A stretch of DNA of 64,000 bases from Paenibacillus sp. FSL H7-0737. Its GTDB lineage: Bacteria > Bacillota > Bacilli > Paenibacillales > Paenibacillaceae. Numbering within the stretch: the first letter of the stretch is position 1; the number at the start of each line of letters is the position of its first letter. The notes under the pieces were generated by a model. It was not told the origin of the DNA and did not search any database. It saw only the letters and a program-made list of their open reading frames with translations. Location: contig NZ_CP009279.1 of NCBI RefSeq assembly GCF_000758545.1, positions 4,650,001 through 4,714,000 of the forward strand. The letters run 5' to 3'. Shown one piece after another: positions 51,726-60,263 of this stretch. Made by a program: the position numbers and the translations under genes.

Positions 51726-52432
51726 AAATGATTTCTCTCCCCGTCAACATGAGATCTACAATGGGATACAATGGCCTCCACGACTTGATCGATATCCATA
51801 AAGGTCGTGTCGAGAAGAATCGCATCTTCCGCACGTCGCAGCGGTGAAATCTCCCGTCCTTCATCCAGACGATCCCGCTGTGCAATATCATGTTCAAGCT
51901 GCTGAAGCGTCACCGATTCCGCGTCTCTCAATTCCTTATAACGACGGAGAGCTCTTTCTTCCACACTTGCCGTCATAAAAATCTTTACTTCGGCATCGGG
52001 CAGCACGGTCGTACCGATATCGCGGCCATCCATTACAACGCCTTTGCGAAGCGCCATCTGACGCTGCAAATGACTCAGTCTGGACCTTACACCTTCGATC
52101 TTCGAATACTGCGACACAAGGCCGCTAACCTGAAGACTCCGAATATGCGGCGTTACGTCTTCCCCATTAATCAGCACCTTCTGGATGTCTTTTTCCGGAA
52201 TAAGCTCAATAACCATATCGTGAACTTTCTGGTTCACTTGATTCTGATCTTCCGGTTCTATGCCTTCTCGGATCATATACCAGGTGATTGCCCGGTACAT
52301 TGCGCCTGTATCGACATAAATATAAGACAACTTCTGGGCTACCAATCGGGCTACAGTACTCTTGCCTGCCCCGGCAGGTCCGTCGATGGCGACGTTAATT
52401 CTGTCGTAAGTATGTGTACCCTGCCTATCCAA
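51722..52432 (-). CDS. cmk: Cytidylate kinase
   Basis: Cmk phosphorylates CMP and dCMP. The 236-residue protein starts with a P-loop IDGPAGAGKST (about 15-25) and has DTGAMYRAITW, MDGRDIGTTVLPDA and RDRLDE, all family marks. The start is a TTG at 52432, 9 nt after GGAGG. It follows a gap after the PilZ gene and precedes plsC. Confidence 0.96.
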   Translation of the reverse strand: MDRQGTHTYDRINVAIDGPAGAGKSTVARLVAQKLSYIYVDTGAMYRAITWYMIREGIEPEDQNQVNQKVHDMVIELIPEKDIQKVLINGEDVTPHIRSLQVSGLVSQYSKIEGVRSRLSHLQRQMALRKGVVMDGRDIGTTVLPDAEVKIFMTASVEERALRRYKELRDAESVTLQQLEHDIAQRDRLDEGREISPLRRAEDAILLDTTFMDIDQVVEAIVSHCRSHVDGERNHL

Positions 52433-52546
52433 CGGGGCATTCCTCCTCAAACACTCTTTCATAAGAAAAGCATCTAGCGATGTCAAGTTCGTTCCTGCAA
52501 TATCAAGGAGCACATACAAATGGATATGCTTGATGATATTATCAAG

Positions 52547-52567
52547 AAAAAAGCAGGCATTGCCTGC
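52547..52567 (-). terminator. Terminator after the PilZ-domain gene
   Basis: GCAGGC AAT GCCTGC followed by six Ts on the minus strand, about 73 bp past the stop of the PilZ gene and before cmk. Confidence 0.82.
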
Positions 52568-52639
52568 GACTTATAAAATTATACCACAGTTTATACTTCA
52601 GTGCAAAATCAGAACACTTAATAGAGCTAAGAAAAATGC

Positions 52640-53293
52640 CTATCGGTTGCGGAAATCAAACTGTCGTTCAAAGCAGTAACGTATTATTTTCTGACGCTCA
52701 TTATCCGTAATAGCCACAAATTTCAGCATGGCCAATTGGCGCCCGTTTTCAAGCTTTTTAATCCGAACCACTTCACCTTCAAAGTCCACATGCTCTATAC
52801 TACCATTTCGATAAGGCACTAGAACCCAGCAGGATAATTTCGCTCCCACCTCGAGCTTCACTTGGTGATCCACCAAGAAAGACGTTCCTCCGCCGCCGAT
52901 ATCATCTGTACGTACAAGGAATCTTTTACCAAAGCTATCCTTCACAGCTAATTCAAGATCTGCATTCACCCGAAAAAAGCTTCGTCTCTGAATTTTGAAA
53001 ATCGAATCCGCCTCTGGTTTTTGTATCCGGACCATACGAATTACATCTTCTTTAAACCCGAGAACATGAGTATTAAAGTAATTTTTAATGCCACCCTCAG
53101 TAATAAAATAAACCGAAAGCTCGTCCCCCATAAAAAGTCGTTTCAGACGACCGTCACTCTCCTGCATAGGAATTTCAATCAGGAATGCGTCGTCCTCTGT
53201 CTCTGCAATTCTCGATCTATATTCAACTTCTGCTTCAGCAGCGTCACTGGAAGCAACCTGTATGTATAGATATTCATTAATTTTAGGATACAA
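52640..53293 (-). CDS. ypfA: PilZ-domain cyclic-di-GMP receptor, YpfA-like
   Basis: YpfA (DgrA, a YcgR-type flagellar brake) binds c-di-GMP and slows motility. The 217-residue protein has an N-terminal YcgR-like domain and a C-terminal PilZ domain with the arginine motif QRRSFFRV (RxxxR, about 108-115) and DIGGGGTSF, the second ligand motif, in which Gly stands at the usual Ser/Ala place. I favour the TTG at 53293 with GGCGG 8 nt upstream; a TTG at 53308 has no site. An extended -10 promoter lies at 53328-53333. Confidence 0.86.
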   Translation of the reverse strand: MYPKINEYLYIQVASSDAAEAEVEYRSRIAETEDDAFLIEIPMQESDGRLKRLFMGDELSVYFITEGGIKNYFNTHVLGFKEDVIRMVRIQKPEADSIFKIQRRSFFRVNADLELAVKDSFGKRFLVRTDDIGGGGTSFLVDHQVKLEVGAKLSCWVLVPYRNGSIEHVDFEGEVVRIKKLENGRQLAMLKFVAITDNERQKIIRYCFERQFDFRNR

Positions 53294-53327
53294 AGATGTC
53301 ACCGCCAAATCAGTATAGTTAACAATG

Positions 53328-53335
53328 ATTATAGC
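53328..53335 (-). promoter_or_regulatory. Extended -10 promoter of ypfA
   Basis: On the minus strand the sequence TGCTATAAT combines a perfect -10 hexamer with the extended TG element. The -35 is poor. Transcription would start about 25 nt before the chosen TTG. Confidence 0.5.
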
Positions 53336-53379
53336 ATGGGAATATCACCCAATGAGATAAATATTATTTGAATTTTAAA

Positions 53380-53421
53380 AATAAAATAGGGCGCATCCAA
53401 ATAATGGATGCGCCCTATTTT
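53380..53421 (-). terminator. Terminator after ypeB
   Basis: AATAGGGCGCATCCA and TGGATGCGCCCTATT form a 15-bp perfect stem with a 5-nt loop, followed by TTATTTTT on the minus strand. Confidence 0.92.
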
Positions 53422-53422
53422 T

Positions 53423-54781
53423 TCACTTTTGTTCTGCCCCTGAAGAAGGCCTGATTTCTTCCACGGACTCTTCGATGCCGTCGTCCGCATTAAGATAAAT
53501 ACGATACTGAGTACCATTTACCTCTCCGCCAAATTCGTAAGTCAAGACTTCTACGGAGTCATCATTTTTAATCCAAGCCATGCGATGGTAATTCTCATTG
53601 AAATCCGAATTCAGAAATTTCTTCGCTTCCGCCAGAGTCAGCTTTGGCTTTGGAATTTTACGATTGTCCTTATGCTCATTGACATATTCGCTAGCCTCAA
53701 ATCCAACCGCTGTCCCAGTATCAAGTCCAATACGGATCGTCATTTTCTCAGGATAAATCAAAACATCATTTTGGCTCGTTACAAAGGTTAAATTCCCGAT
53801 ATTATCATAACGGTCAGCATTAACCGCAGTCATATGAGGATATCCTTTTTTCTTAAGAAACTGCTCTGCCTTGGAAACTGCTTCTTCTAGGGTCACTTTA
53901 GCAGGTCCTATCTCACGGTTATCGTAATAAGAGATCAGTAAACCACCATTTTTGGTGAAATCCATACTGATAATCTGCTTATTATTCGAACCACTGACTG
54001 TAGCCGTATAAGAAGGCCACTTCGTATTTTTGCCGTTTTCTTTAACGTCTACCTTAGCATTCGAGCCTGCATTAGCAAACTTAATGGCTTTACGTTTGAT
54101 ATCTTCAACTGAAACAGGGGTACCTCCGAGCATTTTTACAGAGCGTTTATCGTAAATGCTTGCAACTGAAGGACCCCAATCCAGGTCAGGGTAACCTTCG
54201 ACACGTTTGTCTACCGACTTAAAGCCGTCAATAATCGAATTATCTTGTGCCTTATTCTCTGTAGCCAATGCCGTTTCAACATCCATCCAGCGCAAACGGC
54301 TACCAATCACTTTATTCTGAACATCTTGCAAATCTTTTGAGATTTCTCCAGAGCTCTTATACAATGCTTTTAAATTGCTCAATTCACCATCTGTCAAAGG
54401 CTTCTTAGCGAAATCACGAATCCCAGCTTTATAAGAAAAGTTTGAGATTTTGGACAGAAACTCCTCCGTTTTGCTAAATGGCAGTAATGTGAGTGGCAAC
54501 TGATTAATTTCATTTTGTGCCTCACTGGTCATCCGCCACACATTAACAAGTCCTTTGCGGTGCATCCCGTTAGAAGCGGAGTTAACAGCTAGTGTGTTTC
54601 CCAGCTCTCCATGAAGACGCTCCACATGGTAAGACAAATCATGAAAGGCACGCTGATATTGGTTCTCCGCCTTAATTAGGATCGCATTCTTCTCCTGATT
54701 CTCCTGATAACCCCACACGAGCGCACCAATTAACAGCAGCGCAGTCAGCGGGAACATTACAGCACTTAATCTTTTGTACAT
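53423..54781 (-). CDS. ypeB: Germination protein YpeB
   Basis: YpeB is needed for placing and stability of the cortex-lytic enzyme SleB in spores. The 452 residues have an N-terminal membrane helix (about 8-24), a long helical region up to about 190, and three PepSY domains in the rest, with signatures such as VSVEDIKRKAIKFAN, VTLEEAVSKAEQFL and LTLAEAKKFL. In Bacillus it is co-transcribed with sleB; there is no sleB here on either side. A candidate sigma-G promoter lies at 54818-54847. Confidence 0.92.
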   Translation of the reverse strand: MYKRLSAVMFPLTALLLIGALVWGYQENQEKNAILIKAENQYQRAFHDLSYHVERLHGELGNTLAVNSASNGMHRKGLVNVWRMTSEAQNEINQLPLTLLPFSKTEEFLSKISNFSYKAGIRDFAKKPLTDGELSNLKALYKSSGEISKDLQDVQNKVIGSRLRWMDVETALATENKAQDNSIIDGFKSVDKRVEGYPDLDWGPSVASIYDKRSVKMLGGTPVSVEDIKRKAIKFANAGSNAKVDVKENGKNTKWPSYTATVSGSNNKQIISMDFTKNGGLLISYYDNREIGPAKVTLEEAVSKAEQFLKKKGYPHMTAVNADRYDNIGNLTFVTSQNDVLIYPEKMTIRIGLDTGTAVGFEASEYVNEHKDNRKIPKPKLTLAEAKKFLNSDFNENYHRMAWIKNDDSVEVLTYEFGGEVNGTQYRIYLNADDGIEESVEEIRPSSGAEQK

Positions 54782-54817
54782 AGGGCTACAAGACTCCTTT
54801 CGATAGCTTATTGGCGT

Positions 54818-54847
54818 TAGTTTGACAATAAACTAGGAGTCTTATGC
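54818..54847 (-). promoter_or_regulatory. Candidate sigma-G promoter of ypeB
   Basis: On the minus strand GCATA (54843-54847) and CAAACTA (54818-54824) are exactly 18 bp apart, matching the forespore sigma-G consensus GHATR-18-CATNHTA at all but one position. It lies about 40 bp before ypeB. Confidence 0.6.
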
Positions 54848-54920
54848 ACCCTTCTGTAACACAATATGACTAAAGTGTTTGAATAGAGGGATTTCACTCC
54901 AAATTTGCATAGCATAGCGC

Positions 54921-55067
54921 TTATGCTCTCTCTTCAATTTCAAAGCCACTGCTATTACTGCAAAGGCATTGCTTAAAGCCGGTTTGAATCACACCCTGCT
55001 CTTTTATCCCTCTTAATATGTAGGTCTCACCGCATTGTTTGCAAAGTATACGGACTTTTATACGCAA
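54921..55067 (-). CDS. Small zinc-ribbon-like protein
   Basis: A TTG start at 55067, with GAGAGG 8 nt upstream, gives 48 residues. They contain CKQCGE near residue 9 and CLC near residue 33, a CxxC...CxC arrangement that could bind zinc. The remainder is polar. It lies between prsW and ypeB, 74 bp after prsW. No family is recognised with certainty. The start is inferred only from the ribosome site. Confidence 0.55.
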   Translation of the reverse strand: MRIKVRILCKQCGETYILRGIKEQGVIQTGFKQCLCSNSSGFEIEERA

Positions 55068-55141
55068 AAAAAGACACCTCTCTCCTCTCTGGAATCTCCC
55101 GCTAAGGAACAATCCTTTGAATATAAGTGTGTCCATCTCGA

Positions 55142-55837
55142 TTATAGGTTAACCTCTTCTTCTCGTTTCAGAAAGCGGAAAGGGGACCGGCTATTTGCCC
55201 TATCCACTTTCCCCATCCCTCCGTACCATAGAATAGCCATCAGAGGAACAATAAACCATATCCAGTAGTTAGCTGTCGTACTCAAAATAAAGTCATAAAT
55301 CCCATGCCACAACCATGGCAGCAAGATAGAGATTAACAGAATCCCCTTTGTTTTAGCTCCTTTTGAGAACTTGGCTCTCCCTAAATGATAGCCCATGATT
55401 ACACCAAACATAGCGTGTCCAGAAACCGGAAGCAGAGCTCTCAGGAACATGGAACCGATTGATGCATTGCTATACCAAGCGTACATTATATTTTCTATTG
55501 TTGCGAAGCCGAGCGAAATCGCTACGGCGTATAGTATCCCATCATATGGCTCGTCAAATTCGGTGTGATTGTAAATCATATGGTAAAGCACAAACCATTT
55601 TAGACATTCTTCCACGCCAGCGGATATGAGAAAAGACTCCACATAAGGACCGCCATTCAGCCCCAGCATTAGTCCTCTCTGAATGATCATAACAGGGAAT
55701 ACAATCAGAAGGCCTAGCAGGAACACCTTAATAACGATATGAAGCGGTTCTTGATCATACTTATCTTTCAAATAAAAAAAGGTCAGCAGAGCAAGTCCCG
55801 GCGCTACTGCCGACGAAATAACCGATAACACGAGCAC
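55142..55837 (-). CDS. prsW: Intramembrane metalloprotease PrsW
   Basis: PrsW makes the first cut in the anti-sigma RsiW in Bacillus, activating sigma-W. The 231-residue protein has about eight membrane helices and the family motifs: paired glutamates in SAGVEECLKWF (about 73-83), the FATIENIMY glutamate, HAMFGVIMGYHLG, and the histidine of PWLWHGIYDF, together the putative metal ligands. GTG start, GGGAGG 7 nt upstream. The ECF/anti-sigma pair at 16 kb is a candidate substrate system. Confidence 0.92.
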   Translation of the reverse strand: MLVLSVISSAVAPGLALLTFFYLKDKYDQEPLHIVIKVFLLGLLIVFPVMIIQRGLMLGLNGGPYVESFLISAGVEECLKWFVLYHMIYNHTEFDEPYDGILYAVAISLGFATIENIMYAWYSNASIGSMFLRALLPVSGHAMFGVIMGYHLGRAKFSKGAKTKGILLISILLPWLWHGIYDFILSTTANYWIWFIVPLMAILWYGGMGKVDRANSRSPFRFLKREEEVNL

Positions 55838-55985
55838 CGAATAACCTCCCTATATCCCTAGCGCCTTATTCTGCTGATTACAGCAAGGCAGATAACAGCT
55901 TTAATTCAAGAATGACCGCCATACCATCAAGAACAAGAATAGGGCTAATTAGCTAAAACGATGCTTATCAGCCCTATCATGCTAT

Positions 55986-56600
55986 TTAATCCTGACGCTT
56001 AAAATGAGTGCACAATAACTGGACTGCATTCTCCGGCATTACTGTCTTCCCGTATTCATCGAGGACAGCTTCAGTAACCGGTGAGGAATCTCCAAACTCA
56101 GCTAGTACGCCAACAAGACCTGACAACGCTGTTTCTTCAAATTCCTTAGGATCGAAGTACAGATACCATTTATTGTTATAAGAATACAGTTTCCCCTGGG
56201 AAGTAATATTACCAATGAGCACATGGGCCGCTTCAACAAGAACCTCGAAATCGCGGAATGCATATACAATGGAGTCGCTTTGTTCAAGAGTAACTTCCAT
56301 TTCGTAAATCTCTTCTGGCAATTCTTCTTCCCCGGACGCACCGTACTGATGGTGATCATATTTTCCTCGGGTCACTATAACGACCATGCCTTGGGCGGGC
56401 AATGCGAAAACTTCTACGGCAAGCGGACCGGTAGCATCAAAACCTAGTTCACTATATGCTTGGTCCATCATCTCCGTAAACAGGTCATGTACCTTGGGAA
56501 CTTCCTGCCACATGTCTTCCTTCTGGATGCCCCGCTCGCTCAGGTCGTCAAAAGTGAGGAAAATCCGTATCTTATCTTGACTTAATCGCTCTATTCTCAT
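55986..56600 (-). CDS. mecB: MecA-type ClpC adaptor (YpbH-like)
   Basis: MecA proteins recognise substrates such as ComK and deliver them to ClpCP. The 204 residues have the N-terminal MRIERLSQDKIRIFLTFDDL domain (about 1-65), an acidic linker (SGEEELPEE) and the C-terminal ClpC-binding domain with FEVLVEAAHVL and LCTHFKR. I chose the ATG at 56600, with GGAGG 8 nt upstream. The locus matches the ypbH (mecB) position, but MecA versus MecB cannot be told from sequence alone. Confidence 0.88.
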   Translation of the reverse strand: MRIERLSQDKIRIFLTFDDLSERGIQKEDMWQEVPKVHDLFTEMMDQAYSELGFDATGPLAVEVFALPAQGMVVIVTRGKYDHHQYGASGEEELPEEIYEMEVTLEQSDSIVYAFRDFEVLVEAAHVLIGNITSQGKLYSYNNKWYLYFDPKEFEETALSGLVGVLAEFGDSSPVTEAVLDEYGKTVMPENAVQLLCTHFKRQD

Positions 56601-56801
56601 GACAGGATCCTCCTTTTGCAAGCTCATTTATTATAATGTATGATGAGTCCCGAGTAATGAGCCAAAAATGGTTACTATGTATGTATGTTATCATTTTGCA
56701 GAGATAAATGCACGAAAATAAATATATAAAATCCTCTTAAAGCATTGCCACTACTGAAGAGCTTATTCTAATTCATAAACCATTTTCAAGCCCTTGAATA
56801 T

Positions 56802-56846
56802 AAAAAAGAATCATTCTGCGGAATATTTCATCCTCAAAATGATTCT
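56802..56846 (-). terminator. Terminator downstream of the 131-residue gene
   Basis: On the minus strand AGAATCATT and AATGATTCT enclose a 27-nt loop followed by TTTTTTAT. The loop is long, but the arms are perfect. Confidence 0.6.
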
Positions 56847-56863
56847 GAAGGAGTCCTTTACGG

Positions 56864-57259
56864 TTACAATCCCGGTATGGCAGTATGCGTTTCTTTAAGA
56901 ATTTGCTCCACTTCGCTCTTTACTTCAGGATTGTTGCGAATGAAATCCTTTAGTAATTTGAGATTGGATTCTTTTGATTTTGCCGGTGATTCCGTTTTAT
57001 GCTCAGAGGTTCCGCTGTTCGAACCATTACTTTGAGCATTGCTGCTTGTATTACTGCTTGCATTGCTGCTTGAAGCAGCAGTGTTTCCAAACCCTGTCGT
57101 AGCCATACCAATTATTTTTTCTTTTGCTTTATCTGCTGCTCCACTCATGGAACCGCCCGATTGCCCCAGCGAAGACATTAGAGAATTCCGCTTTTTGGAC
57201 ATAATCATACTGGCTGCGACGCCCATCAGCACCCCACATAAAAATGACGAAGTATTCAT
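56864..57259 (-). CDS. Small membrane-tethered protein of unknown function
   Basis: The 131-residue protein has one N-terminal membrane helix (about 4-20, SFLCGVLMGVAASMIM). A Ser/Asn/Gly-rich middle with repeated SSN and NTSSN units (about 60-85) follows, and the C-terminal helix is charged (LKLLKDFIRNNPEVKSEVEQIL). The low-complexity middle suggests a flexible tether. AAGGAGG lies 8 nt before the ATG at 57259. Divergently transcribed from the deacetylase gene. No family recognised. Confidence 0.65.
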   Translation of the reverse strand: MNTSSFLCGVLMGVAASMIMSKKRNSLMSSLGQSGGSMSGAADKAKEKIIGMATTGFGNTAASSSNASSNTSSNAQSNGSNSGTSEHKTESPAKSKESNLKLLKDFIRNNPEVKSEVEQILKETHTAIPGL

Positions 57260-57344
57260 ATTTCCAGCCTCCTTGTATGGTAAAATCATGTTTAGTGTTC
57301 GCGGAAAGATTGCCGCTCATGCAACCTAATAAGAAGAAAGCGAG

Positions 57345-58253
57345 TTGAAAAAAGTGGGTAAAATGACATCAGTGCTCCTTCTGGCTACCTTACTGCTGAC
57401 AGCCTGTGGCAACAGCGGTGCGAATGGAAAGACAGCCGAGGATACAAACACCACAAACAATACGCCTACGGCGGTAGCTACACAGAGCGCAGAAACTACA
57501 GCGCCTTCCCCTGAAGTTACAGCCAGCCTTACCCCTGAAGCGTCAGCAGATGGAGGAACTACAGGTAGTAATAATACAGCCAGTAAGGATGAAGACTCCG
57601 CTGAAATTCCACTGCTGTACCATATGAACAAAAATTACGACATCGTCCCAAATGAGGAAACTACAAATAAAAAAGTCGTGTTGCTCACTTTTGATGACGG
57701 TCCCAAAGATGCGGAAATGATTAATCCGTTAATGGATGTTCTGGACAAACATCAGGCCAAAGCGATCTTCTTCGTAAATGGATACCGCGTTAAAGCGCAT
57801 CCCGAGCTTCTAGAGTTAATTCATAACCGCGGAGGAATTATCGGCAACCATAGCTGGGATCATATTGTGTTGAAGGACAAGTCTTACACTGAGGTCAAGA
57901 AGCAAATCGAAGACGTTCAAAATGCGGTCAAGGAGATTATTGGTGAAGCCCCTCAGTTTTTCCGTCCCCCACATGGTGCTGGCGGAGATGTAGGGAAGAA
58001 GATTTCCGCTGAGAATGGGATGTTGTATATGACCTGGTCCAATGGATCACTGGACTGGGAAATGAAAGAGAAAGAAACCGGAAAAACAGATAAGTTAATC
58101 AAAAATGTGACGGATCAATTGCATTCCGGCAGTAATATTCTGATGCATGAGCTACCATGGACAGTTGAAGCGTTGGATAAACTGCTTACTACTCTTGAAG
58201 GCAAGGGCTATAGCTTTGTAGATCCTCGCAGTATTGAGCTTAAGATGCGCTAA
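57345..58253 (+). CDS. Polysaccharide deacetylase lipoprotein
   Basis: The 302-residue precursor has a lipobox LTAC, a low-complexity Thr/Ala/Ser linker (about 25-85) and a NodB deacetylase domain (about 105-300). The domain has TFDDGPKD (catalytic and metal Asp), NHSWDH (metal histidines), FRPPHGA and the last histidine in ILMHELP. It probably acts on peptidoglycan or another cell-wall polymer at the outer membrane face. The start is a TTG at 57345 followed by KKVGK; the purine-rich site before it is modest. Confidence 0.88.
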   Translation: MKKVGKMTSVLLLATLLLTACGNSGANGKTAEDTNTTNNTPTAVATQSAETTAPSPEVTASLTPEASADGGTTGSNNTASKDEDSAEIPLLYHMNKNYDIVPNEETTNKKVVLLTFDDGPKDAEMINPLMDVLDKHQAKAIFFVNGYRVKAHPELLELIHNRGGIIGNHSWDHIVLKDKSYTEVKKQIEDVQNAVKEIIGEAPQFFRPPHGAGGDVGKKISAENGMLYMTWSNGSLDWEMKEKETGKTDKLIKNVTDQLHSGSNILMHELPWTVEALDKLLTTLEGKGYSFVDPRSIELKMR

Positions 58254-58272
58254 TTCCTAATTAGGATAAATT

Positions 58273-58317
58273 AAAACAGGTAATCCCCTTGATGGAAAGG
58301 AGATTACCTGTTTTTTT
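58273..58317. terminator. Bidirectional terminator between the deacetylase and phosphoesterase genes
   Basis: AACAGGTAATC and GATTACCTGTT are 11-bp arms around a 16-nt loop, with seven Ts on the plus strand and AATTTTA on the other side. It serves the converging genes. Confidence 0.88.
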
Positions 58318-58350
58318 GTCCACCCGTTCAAGCGGTACAAAGACAGCTTT

Positions 58351-59196
58351 CTAATGTTTCTCTTTTCGGAGTGTTAGCACGTGCATCTCAGCAGGACTTC
58401 CCCAGCGGATCGGCAAGTGAGAGGTTCCAAACCCTCTGCTAATCAGCAGCTTCGCATCCCTTCCTGTCCCATCTCTTCTGGGCCATTGAAACATTCCTGC
58501 ATCATATTTATGATAGAAATTTTCCACATGCCTTTGACCCAAAAAAGGAAGAATGACCTGCCCTCCATGCGTGTGGCCTGCTAATATCAGATCCGCTGGC
58601 ACACTTTGACGTTTGGACAACCAGAGCGGATCGTGAACAAGAATGATACGACAAGTGTTATTTAGTGAAGAAGCACGTGACGTTAATCCAGGTAATGGAC
58701 GATAAGAAGTGTTACCACCCTTTTTCGGAAAATCCACTCCCGTTAACCAAAGAGAAGCTCCCTCACGTTCAATACGCACATTCTCATCCATTAACAGCTT
58801 AGCACCACTGCCCCGGATAATCTGATCAACTAGTGAAATATCAGCTCGATAATCATGATTTCCATGTACTACATAGGTAGGCGCAATAGAAGTCACTAAA
58901 GTCATATTATCAGTCAGTCGATCCAGAGGACTGTTTTTTTCTGTTAGATCACCACCTAATAAAACAGCACCCACCGTTCCCTTTAACGGAGTCAGCAGTG
59001 CTGTTGGAAGGCGGCGGCGATGGATGTCAGTTATAAATAAGAGACGAAACCCATCAAACTCATCTGGGAGCGACTTCAAAATTATTTCCTCGGTAATAAT
59101 TCTGTTTCTAAAGGCGTTACTCACCATAATCACAGCAATGATTAGTGCAATCAAAAGCACAACCACAACCAATCCCCAAATCCAAAAAATCACCAT
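58351..59196 (-). CDS. ypbG: Membrane-anchored metallophosphoesterase, YpbG-like
   Basis: The 281-residue protein has an N-terminal membrane helix (about 3-25) and a calcineurin-like domain: TDIHRRR (metal ligands), GGDLTE, GNHDYR and GHTHGGQ, the four signatures of the fold. The substrate is unknown. I chose the ATG at 59196, which overlaps the upstream stop (ATGGTGA), over a GTG at 59232 without a ribosome site. It is the third gene of a tight unit with ypbD and the 122-residue gene. Confidence 0.86.
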   Translation of the reverse strand: MVIFWIWGLVVVVLLIALIIAVIMVSNAFRNRIITEEIILKSLPDEFDGFRLLFITDIHRRRLPTALLTPLKGTVGAVLLGGDLTEKNSPLDRLTDNMTLVTSIAPTYVVHGNHDYRADISLVDQIIRGSGAKLLMDENVRIEREGASLWLTGVDFPKKGGNTSYRPLPGLTSRASSLNNTCRIILVHDPLWLSKRQSVPADLILAGHTHGGQVILPFLGQRHVENFYHKYDAGMFQWPRRDGTGRDAKLLISRGFGTSHLPIRWGSPAEMHVLTLRKEKH

Positions 59197-59558
59197 AAAG
59201 TACTCAAAGGCGGCGCCCCTTCGATTCCCCACCAGAGGAGCGCTACCAGCAATATTACAAAGATGAAAATCAGAGAGTTAACAAACATTTTACTAAGCCG
59301 AACACGTTCTGATGAATACGTATCCGAACGTGATGGAACAGATTCTTCCTGCTCTTTGTTTCCAGCGTTAGATCCCTTCGCAGAAGCTGCCGGACGGCGC
59401 GCTTTCCTTGATAAAGTTGCCGTTGTTGTCCGGGAATGATTGCTCTTTCTAGGAGCCCCCTCCGATCGCGGATTCGTTTTTTTACTTTTGCCAGAAGTTT
59501 TGCCTTCGCCACTGCGCTTTTTCTGACGAGACTTCAACCGGCTCAATTCCTCACTCAT
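59190..59558 (-). CDS. Basic, single-pass membrane protein, 122 residues
   Basis: The first 90 residues are very basic and Ser/Lys/Arg-rich (KSRQKKRSGEGK, TLSRKARRPAAS) and presumably cytoplasmic and disordered. One membrane helix follows at about 95-115 (SLIFIFVILLVALLWW) with a short outside tail. In Bacillus the equivalent place holds ypbE/ypbF, including a LysM protein; no LysM is seen here. The ATG at 59558 follows AGGAGGG by 5 nt and overlaps ypbD by 4 bp. Confidence 0.65.
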   Translation of the reverse strand: MSEELSRLKSRQKKRSGEGKTSGKSKKTNPRSEGAPRKSNHSRTTTATLSRKARRPAASAKGSNAGNKEQEESVPSRSDTYSSERVRLSKMFVNSLIFIFVILLVALLWWGIEGAPPLSTLW

Positions 59559-60148
59559 GATTCCCTCCTGTAGCGGATCACCAAACCAGAGAAAAGGTCG
59601 ATGAAGAAATGACATAGTATAGGTGCCCATAGGCTTCCTGATTGAATGTATATATATCCAAGACCATAGCTGCTTAAGAATACCCATCCGGTAGGTACAA
59701 AGTGGCGCAAATAGCGAACATGAATAAGAGCAAACAAAATACTCGTCCAATAAGGACCAATGGAATACTGAATGGCTCCTCTGAACAGAAGCTCTTCACA
59801 GATCGATACCATAGCTGCAATTACAACAATGTGCCATACGGGCCGATTTCGAAATAAAAGGTCGTTTATTCCCCCGTCATCCATGCTTTCTTCAGGTACA
59901 ATATGAGTCAATAAATAATCAACTACCAGCATTACAGCAGCAAGTCCAAGACCCCATGCCACAAAATGTACGTTTTCTGGAAAAATTAATAGCTGAAAAG
60001 GATTTCTTTTCTGAAATAATATCCATATCAAACCGATAATTAATGTAAGCCCCTGAGTAATGTAGAGATTGAGGAGCAGAAGACGGTCTGTTAACTGACC
60101 TGGCTCTACTTTTTTTATCTTAATCTCGCCAAATTTGAATTTTTTCAT
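59555..60148 (-). CDS. ypbD: CPBP-family intramembrane metalloprotease (YpbD-like)
   Basis: The 197-residue protein has six or seven membrane helices and the CPBP (CAAX-like) motifs: EELLFRG (about 125-131), LFALIHV and the last histidine-containing CHFFIDLFSG segment. Members cut membrane proteins or process bacteriocins or prenylated proteins; the target is unknown. Its stop overlaps the next ATG by 4 bp. Order with ypbG agrees with Bacillus. Confidence 0.87.
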   Translation of the reverse strand: MKKFKFGEIKIKKVEPGQLTDRLLLLNLYITQGLTLIIGLIWILFQKRNPFQLLIFPENVHFVAWGLGLAAVMLVVDYLLTHIVPEESMDDGGINDLLFRNRPVWHIVVIAAMVSICEELLFRGAIQYSIGPYWTSILFALIHVRYLRHFVPTGWVFLSSYGLGYIYIQSGSLWAPILCHFFIDLFSGLVIRYRRES

Positions 60149-60263
60149 CGTGACCTGCCTGTTCTTTAATTTTTTGGGGCAGCTCCGAAAGAGAAACCGT
60201 CCATAATGTTGCTATCAATACATAATACATAGGATAATTCCCCCAGAAAAAGGAGCACTTATT

